From contig CAAHFI011993046.1 in the NCBI GenBank assembly GCA_900893395.1, forward strand, positions 1 to 20,245: DNA of 20,245 nucleotides, given 5' to 3'. The position numbers were made by a program, and so were the translations under genes. The DNA is from Euglena gracilis (lineage: Eukaryota; Euglenozoa; Euglenophyceae; Euglenales; Euglenaceae). The notes under the pieces were generated by a model. It did not search any database. It was not told the DNA's origin and saw nothing but the letters and a program-made list of their open reading frames with translations. Shown in pieces: positions 13,301-18,350 of the stretch (its first letter is position 1; each line of letters starts with the position of its first letter).

Positions 13301-14352
13301 GACGCCCCAAAAACGTCGTTTTTCGGCGTTTTCGGCCGAAATCGGCCGCGCCGGCGCTCCAAAAACGAGCGCTCTGCCCCGGGTAGAGGTCGGCGATCCT
13401 TTACCTGACTGTTGCGAAGGGCGCCGGCCGACAGGCGCAATTTTGCCCGCGGCGGGCGTGCGTAAAACGCAGCAGTTACCGCCCGGGAGGCGCAAAATAG
13501 CACTTTGGTAACGGACGCCCCAAAAACGTCGTTTTTCGGCGTTTTCGGCCGAAATCGGCCGCGCCGGCGCTCCAAAAACGAGCGCTCTGCCCCGGGTAGA
13601 GGTCGGCGATCCTTTACCTGACTGTTGCGAAGGGCGGCCGGCCGACAGGCGCAATTTTGCCCGCGCGGGCGTGCGTAAAACGCAGCAGTTACCGCCCGGG
13701 AGGCGCAAAATAGCACTTTGGTAACGGACGCCCCAAAAACGTCGTTTTTCGGGTTTTCGGCCGAAATCGGCCGCGCCGGCGCTCCAAAAACGAGCGCTCT
13801 GCCCCGGGTAGAGGTCGGCGATCCTTTACCTGACTGTTGCGAAGGGCGGCCGACAGGCGCAATTTTGCCCGCGGCGGGCGTGCGTAAAACGCAGCAGTTA
13901 CCGCCCGGGAGGCGCAAAATAGCACTTTGGTAACGGACGCCCCAAAAACGTCGTTTTTCGGCGTTTTCGGCCGAAATCGGCCGCGCCGGCGCTCCAAAAA
14001 CGAGCGCTCTGCCCCGGTAGAGGTCGGCGATCCTTTACCTGACTGTTGCGAAGGGCGCCGGCCGGACAGGCGCAATTTTGCCCGCGGCGGGCGTGCGTAA
14101 AACGCAGCAGTTACCGCCCGGGAGGCGCAAAATAGCACTTTGGTAACGGACGCCCCAAAAACGTCGTTTTTCGGGTTTTCGGCCGAAATCGGCCGCGCCG
14201 GCGCTCCAAAAACGAGCGCTCTGCCCCGGGTAGAGGTCGGCGATCCTTTACCTGACTGTTGCGAAGGGCGCCGGCCGACAGGCGCAATTTTGCCCGCGGC
14301 GGGCGTGCGTAAAACGCAGCAGTTACCGCCCGGGAGGCGCAAAATAGCACTT

Positions 14353-14560
14353 TGGTAACGGACGCCCCAAAAACGTCGTTTTTCGGCGTTTTCGGCCGAA
14401 ATCGGCCGCGCCGGCGCTCCAAAAACGAGCGCTCTGCCCCGGTAGAGGTCGGCGATCCTTTACCTGATGTTGCGAAGGGCGCGGGACAGGCGCAATTTTG
14501 CCCGCGTCGGGCGTGCGTAAAACGCAGCAGTTACCGCCCGGGAGGCGCAAAATAGCACTT
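14353..14560. repeat. Diverged satellite unit near the core block end
   Basis: This 208-base unit has CCTGATG in place of CCTGACTG in the otherwise nearly invariant core. It also has GCGCGGGACAGG at the variable site and CGCGTCGGGCG in place of CGCGGCGGGCG. CCTGATG recurs only in unit 1. The next unit (14561) is also atypical, with CGGTTTTTCGG at the first variable site, GGCGCGCC and CCAAAACG. Together they form a small diverged patch about 0.6 kb before the truncated unit at 15194. Confidence 0.8.
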
Positions 14561-15193
14561 TGGTAACGGACGCCCCAAAAACGTCGTTTTTCGGTTTTTC
14601 GGCCGAAATCGGCGCGCCGGCGCTCCAAAACGAGCGCTCTGCCCCGGGTAGAGGTCGGCGATCCTTTACCTGACTGTTGCGAAGGGCGCCGGCCGGACAG
14701 GCGCAATTTTGCCCGCGGCGGGCGTGCGTAAAACGCAGCAGTTACCGCCCGGGAGGCGCAAAATAGCACTTTGGTAACGGACGCCCCAAAAACGTCGTTT
14801 TTCGGGTTTTCGGCCGAAATCGGCCGCGCCGGCGCTCCAAAAACGAGCGCTCTGCCCCGGGTAGAGGTCGGCGATCCTTTACCTGACTGTTGCGAAGGGC
14901 GGCCGACAGGCGCAATTTTGCCCGCGGCGGGCGTGCGTAAAACGCAGCAGTTACCGCCCGGGAGGCGCAAAATAGCACTTTGGTAACGGACGCCCCAAAA
15001 ACGTCGTTTTTCGGGTTTTCGGCCGAAATCGGCCGCGCCGGCGCTCCAAAAACGAGCGCTCTGCCCCGGGTAGAGGTCGGCGATCCTTTACCTGACTGTT
15101 GCGAAGGGCGCCGGCCGGACAGGCGCAATTTTGCCCGCGGCGGGCGTGCGTAAAACGCAGCAGTTACCGCCCGGGAGGCGCAAAATAGCACTT

Positions 15194-15344
15194 TGGTAAC
15201 GGACGCCCCAAAACGTCATTTTAGAGGTCGGCGATCCTTTACCTGACTGTTGCGAAGGGCGCCGGCCGGACAGGCGCAATTTTGCCCGCGGCGGGCGTGC
15301 GTAAAACGCAGCAGTTACCGCCCGGGAGGCGCAAAATAGCACTT
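15194..15344. repeat. Truncated satellite unit (151 bp) at a block boundary
   Basis: This copy starts normally, then jumps from CGTCATTTT directly to AGAGGTCGG at about 15222/15223. About 62-63 bases are lost: most of the palindrome-rich first part of the unit, from the second A/T tract through CCCCGGG. The rest of the unit is intact. It marks a change in the array. Units to its left are mostly 208-214 bases with GGG or GGCG, whereas units to its right are 213-216 bases and enriched for GGCCG. It may be the scar of a recombination joining two sub-arrays, which is inference. Confidence 0.93.
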
Positions 15345-17078
15345 TGGTAACGGACGCCCCAAAAAACGTCGTTTTTCGGCCGTTTTCGGCCGAAATCGGC
15401 CGCGCCGGCGCTCCAAAAACGAGCGCTCTGCCCCGGGTAGAGGTCGGCGATCCTTTACCTGACTGTTGCGAAGGGCGCCGGCCGGACAGGCGCAATTTTG
15501 CCCGCGGCGGGCGTGCGTAAAACGCAGCAGTTACCGCCCGGGAGGCGCAAAATAGCACTTTGGTAACGGACGCCCCAAAAACGTCGTTTTTCGGCCGTTT
15601 TCGGCCGAAATCGGCCGCGCCGGCGCTCCAAAAACGAGCGCTCTGCCCCGGGTAGAGGTCGGCGATCCTTTACCTGACTGTTGCGAAGGGCGCCGGCCGG
15701 ACAGGCGCAATTTTGCCCGCGGCGGGCGTGCGTAAAACGCAGCAGTTACCGCCCGGGAGGCGCAAAATAGCACTTTGGTAACGGACGCCCCAAAAACGTC
15801 GTTTTTCGGCCGTTTTCGGCCGAAATCGGCCGCGCCGGCGCTCCAAAAACGAGCGCTCTGCCCCGGGTAGAGGTCGGCGATCCTTTACCTGACTGTTGCG
15901 AAGGGCGCCGGCCGGACAGGCGCAATTTTGCCCGCGGCGGGCGTGCGTAAAACGCAGCAGTTACCGCCCGGGAGGCGCAAAATAGCACTTTGGTAACGGA
16001 CGCCCCAAAAACGTCGTTTTTCGGCGTTTTCGGCCGAAATCGGCCGCGCCGGCGCTCCAAAAACGAGCGCTCTGCCCCGGGTAGAGGTCGGCGATCCTTT
16101 ACCTGACTGTTGCGAAGGGCGCCGGCCGGACAGGCGCAATTTTGCCCGCGGCGGGCGTGCGTAAAACGCAGCAGTTACCGCCCGGGAGGCGCAAAATAGC
16201 ACTTTGGTAACGGACGCCCCAAAAACGTCGTTTTTCGGCGTTTTCGGCCGAAATCGGCCGCGCGCGGCGCTCCAAAAACGAGCGCTCTGCCCCGGGTAGA
16301 GGTCGGCGATCCTTTACCTGACTGTTGCGAAGGGCGCCGGCCGGACAGGCGCAATTTTGCCCGCGGCGGGCGTGCGTAAAACGCAGCAGTTACCGCCCGG
16401 GAGGCGCAAAATAGCACTTTGGTAACGGACGCCCCAAAAACGTCGTTTTTCGGCCGTTTTCGGCCGAAATCGGCCGCGCCGGCGCTCCAAAAACGAGCGC
16501 TCTGCCCCGGGTAGAGGTCGGCGATCCTTTACCTGACTGTTGCGAAGGGCGCCGGCCGGACAGGCGCAATTTTGCCCGCGGCGGGCGTGCGTAAAACGCA
16601 GCAGTTACCGCCCGGGAGGCGCAAAATAGCACTTTGGTAACGGACGCCCCAAAAAGTCGTTTTTCGGCGTTTTCGGCCGAAATCGGCCGCGCCGGCGCTC
16701 CAAAAACGAGCGCTCTGCCCCGGGTAGAGGTCGGCGATCCTTTACCTGACTGTTGCGAAGGGCGCCGGCCGGACAGGCGCAATTTTGCCCGCGGCGGGCG
16801 TGCGTAAAACGCAGCAGTTACCGCCCGGGAGGCGCAAAATAGCACTTTGGTAACGGACGCCCCAAAAAACGTCGTTTTTCGGCGTTTTCGGCCGAAATCG
16901 GCCGCGCCGGCGCTCCAAAAACGAGCGCTCTGCCCCGGGTAGAGGTCGGCGATCCTTTACCTGACTGTTGCGAAGGGCGCCGGCCGGACAGGCGCAATTT
17001 TGCCCGCGGCGGGCGTGCGTAAAACGCAGCAGTTACCGCCCGGGAGGCGCAAAATAGCACTTTGGTAACGGACGCCCC

Positions 17079-17093
17079 AAAAACGTCGTTTTT
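17079..17093. repeat. Palindrome AAAAACG-T-CGTTTTT
   Basis: Two 7-base arms are exact reverse complements around a single T. The motif recurs in almost every unit. A few copies change CG to CA in the right arm (units at 205, 2107, 2724, 4620, 15194), and two read AAAAAGTCG (16635, 18139), which breaks one pair. It could be a site for a dimeric DNA-binding protein or simply a structural element. Confidence 0.85.
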
Positions 17094-17100
17094 CGGCCGT

Positions 17101-17112
17101 TTTCGGCCGAAA
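17101..17112. repeat. Perfect 12-bp palindrome TTTCGGCCGAAA
   Basis: The 12 bases equal their own reverse complement. The palindrome is present in nearly all units; rare exceptions include 18990, where GGCCG is shortened to GGCG. In the GGCCG form it is the centre of three CGGCCG words spaced exactly 10 bases apart (starting at unit bases 32, 42 and 52). Confidence 0.9.
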
Positions 17113-17118
17113 TCGGCC

Positions 17119-17128
17119 GCGCCGGCGC
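17119..17128. repeat. Perfect 10-bp palindrome GCGCCGGCGC
   Basis: This self-complementary GC-only word follows the CGGCCG series directly. It is altered in the units at 4409, 16205, 18778 and 18990, and the C before it is variably lost (GGCGCGCC in place of GGCCGCGCC), as in 2724 and 10549. Confidence 0.85.
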
Positions 17129-17137
17129 TCCAAAAAC

Positions 17138-17145
17138 GAGCGCTC
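17138..17145. repeat. Perfect 8-bp palindrome GAGCGCTC
   Basis: This self-complementary word follows the second CCAAAAACG. It is nearly invariant, with changes in 20048 (GAGGCCTC, still self-complementary) and in 19625, where the base before it is lost. In 205, 416 and later units the sequence stays GAGCGCTC, followed by TG or rarely CG. Confidence 0.8.
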
Positions 17146-17156
17146 TGCCCCGGGTA

Positions 17157-17190
17157 GAGGTCGGCGATCCTTTACCTGACTGTTGCGAAG
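17157..17190. other. Nearly invariant non-palindromic core of the unit
   Basis: The stretch beginning GAGGTCGGCGATCC and ending CTGTTGCGAAG shows almost no variation across the 96 copies. The exceptions I found are 1 (GACGGCG, CTGATG), 14353 (CTGATG) and 19838 (CCTTACC). It is the least palindromic part of the unit, and all the frequently length-variable sites lie outside it. Such conservation could mark a protein-binding site, or it may only mean that it lacks slippage-prone sequence. It matches no binding box I know, including the CENP-B box. Confidence 0.55.
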
Positions 17191-17207
17191 GGCGCCGGCC
17201 GGACAGG
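17190..17207. other. GC-rich length-variable hot spot
   Basis: After GCGAAGGG the unit reads some version of CGCCGGCCGGACAGG. Across the array this site appears in about ten forms, including CCGGCCGAC, CCGGCCGGAC, CCGGCGGAC, CCGGCGAC, CGGCCGAC, GGCCGAC and CCGGAC. It is one of the two main reasons unit length varies; the other is the GGG/GGCG/GGCCG site at unit base 33. Interleaved GGCC and CCGG words make it prone to slippage in replication and also to base-calling error. Confidence 0.85.
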
Positions 17208-17216
17208 CGCAATTTT

Positions 17217-17229
17217 GCCCGCGGCGGGC
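17217..17229. other. GC stem-loop candidate GCCCGC-G-GCGGGC
   Basis: Two 6-base arms are reverse complements around one G. A realistic hairpin would pair GCCC with GGGC and leave a loop of about five bases. It contains a CCGCGG word. Losses of 1-3 bases occur here in the units at 2514, 11387, 12447 and 13506. Confidence 0.65.
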
Positions 17230-17230
17230 G

Positions 17231-17243
17231 TGCGTAAAACGCA
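17231..17243. other. Stem-loop candidate TGCGT-AAA-ACGCA
   Basis: A five-base stem with a three-base AAA loop lies directly after the GC stem-loop. It is one of the steadiest parts of the unit; the exceptions I saw are AAAGCAG near 18312 and AAAAACGCAAC near 20221. Hairpins at a fixed position could matter in single-stranded DNA or in a satellite transcript, but nothing here shows that either forms. Confidence 0.6.
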
Positions 17244-17246
17244 GCA

Positions 17247-17284
17247 GTTACCGCCCGGGAGGCGCAAAATAGCACTTTGGTAAC
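17247..17284. repeat. Inverted repeat GTTACC / GGTAAC across the unit junction
   Basis: GTTACC (17247-17252) is matched by GGTAAC (17279-17284) at the start of the next unit, 26 bases away. In the right block TGGCAACGG replaces TGGTAACGG, so one of six pairs is lost there. In the unit at 2107 the left arm is deleted. Confidence 0.6.
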
Positions 17285-18350
17285 GGACGCCCCAAAAAAC
17301 GTCGTTTTTCGGCCGTTTTCGGCCGAAATCGGCCGCGCCGGCGCTCCAAAAACGAGCGCTCTGCCCCGGGTAGAGGTCGGCGATCCTTTACCTGACTGTT
17401 GCGAAGGGCGCCGGCCGGACAGGCGCAATTTTGCCCGCGGCGGGCGTGCGTAAAACGCAGCAGTTACCGCCCGGGAGGCGCAAAATAGCACTTTGGTAAC
17501 GGACGCCCCAAAAAACGTCGTTTTTCGGCCGTTTTCGGCCGAAATCGGCCGCGCCGGCGCTCCAAAAACGAGCGCTCTGCCCCGGGTAGAGGTCGGCGAT
17601 CCTTTACCTGACTGTTGCGAAGGGCGCCGGCCGACAGGCGCAATTTTGCCCGCGGCGGGCGTGCGTAAAACGCAGCAGTTACCGCCCGGGAGGCGCAAAA
17701 TAGCACTTTGGTAACGGACGCCCCAAAAAACGTCGTTTTTCGGCCGTTTTCGGCCGAAATCGGCCGCGCCGGCGCTCCAAAAACGAGCGCTCTGCCCCGG
17801 GTAGAGGTCGGCGATCCTTTACCTGACTGTTGCGAAGGGCGCCGGCCGACAGGCGCAATTTTGCCCGCGGCGGGCGTGCGTAAAACGCAGCAGTTACCGC
17901 CCGGGAGGCGCAAAATAGCACTTTGGTAACGGACGCCCCAAAAACGTCGTTTTTCGGCCGTTTTCGGCCGAAATCGGCCGCGCCGGCGCTCCAAAAACGA
18001 GCGCTCTGCCCCGGGTAGAGGTCGGCGATCCTTTACCTGACTGTTGCGAAGGGCGCCGGCCGGACAGGCGCAATTTTGCCCGCGGCGGGCGTGCGTAAAA
18101 CGCAGCAGTTACCGCCCGGGAGGCGCAAAATAGCACTTTGGTAACGGACGCCCCAAAAAGTCGTTTTTCGGCCGTTTTCGGCCGAAATCGGCCGCGCCGG
18201 CGCTCCAAAAACGAGCGCTCTGCCCCGGGTAGAGGTCGGCGATCCTTTACCTGACTGTTGCGAAGGGCGCCGGCCGGACAGGCGCAATTTTGCCGCGGCG
18301 GGCGTGCGTAAAAGCAGCAGTTACCGCCCGGGAGGCGCAAAATAGCACTT

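Larger units (their letters stand above)
629..15193. repeat. Core block: units 4-72, mixed GGG and GGCG forms
   Basis: There are 69 units, from the start at 629 to the one at 14981. Typical starts are 841, 1053, 1265, 3142, 5043, 7161, 9069, 11175, 13081 and 14772. Length is 208-214 bases apart from the 195-base copy at 2107. After the TTTTTC at unit base 27, units carry GGG before TTTTCGG (commonest, base length 212) or GGCG (213), interspersed without a period I can see. Further length change comes from the GC-rich site at about unit base 130 (CCGGCCGAC, CCGGCCGGAC, CGGCCGAC, CCGGCGAC and similar), from CCCCGGG versus CCCCGG, and from CCGCGGCGGG versus CCGCGCGGG. Substitutions are few: GGCTAG for GGGTAG (for example units at 841, 1686, 1896, 2107, 6949, 8644), CTGCGCC for CCGCGCC (6522, 6949, 8010, 10337), and GTCATTTT for GTCGTTTT (2107, 2724, 4620). 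Confidence 0.93.
17079..17113. other. Helically phased A/T tracts
   Basis: Four short A/T tracts, AAAAA, TTTTT, TTTT and AAAT, are centred near unit bases 19, 29, 39.5 and 49.5. That is 10 to 10.5 bases apart, close to one DNA turn, and they are separated by GC-only steps. Known biology: A/T tracts at this spacing favour DNA curvature and rotational setting of nucleosomes. In GGG-form units the third and fourth tracts lie two bases closer, so phasing is best in the GGCCG form. A role in chromatin packing is inference. Confidence 0.6.
17063..17277. repeat. Reference copy of the satellite unit (215 bp)
   Basis: I chose this complete GGCCG-form unit to locate internal parts; the parts named below recur in nearly all copies with small shifts. 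Order by unit base: start TGGTAACGG; A/T-tract and palindrome zone 17-83; CCCCGGG 86-92; invariant core about 95-128; GC-rich length-variable site about 128-145; GCAATTTTG 147-155; stem-loop candidates at 155-167 and 169-181; GTTACC 185-190; CCCGGG 192-197; GGCGCAAAATAGC 199-211. The motif CCAAAAACG occurs twice (bases 15-23 and 68-76), and GGCGCAA occurs twice in the second half. A hand count gives 136 G+C of 215 and 32 CpG. It has no ATG and no CAT. Confidence 0.93.
15345..18350. repeat. Homogeneous long-unit block: units 74-87, GGCCG-enriched
   Basis: Starts are 15345, 15561, 15776, 15991, 16205, 16420, 16635, 16848, 17063, 17278, 17494, 17709, 17924 and 18139. Lengths are 213-216 except the last (212). 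Ten units carry GGCCG at the first variable site (15345, 15561, 15776, 16420, 17063, 17278, 17494, 17709, 17924, 18139); four carry GGCG (15991, 16205, 16635, 16848). Nearly all have CCGGCCGGAC at the second site. Five have six A's in CCCCAAAAAACG (15345, 16848, 17278, 17494, 17709), while 16635 and 18139 read AAAAAGTCG. The rest is almost identical between copies. The pairs at 15561/15776 and 17494/17709 look identical to each other by eye. This uniformity suggests recent amplification. Confidence 0.9.

Noticed and set aside
11993-13708. Minus-strand open frame of 571 codons, and many shorter frames on both strands, as repeat-protein genes
   Set aside because: They arise from the satellite itself. 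None starts with ATG, the same peptide appears in shifted frames from unit to unit, one-base length changes switch the frame, and the peptides resemble no domain I know.
14353-14560. Hammerhead ribozyme core, suggested by CTGATG followed by GCGAAG
   Set aside because: CTGATG occurs only in this unit and unit 1, as a one-base loss from CTGACTG. The required conserved core (CUGANGA with a following GAA and stems) is not formed in the consensus.
17063-17277. RNA polymerase III A and B boxes (TGGTAACGG and GGTCGGCGATCC), as in tRNA-derived SINEs
   Set aside because: TGGTAACGG lacks the expected A at the A-box core, and GGTCGGCGATCC does not match the B box GGTTCGANTCC in spacing or bases. No cloverleaf and no terminal T-run are seen.
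17063-17277. CENP-B box or telomere-type repeats
   Set aside because: No TTCGTTGGAAACGGGA-like 17-mer and no short G-rich telomere motif in tandem were found on either strand.
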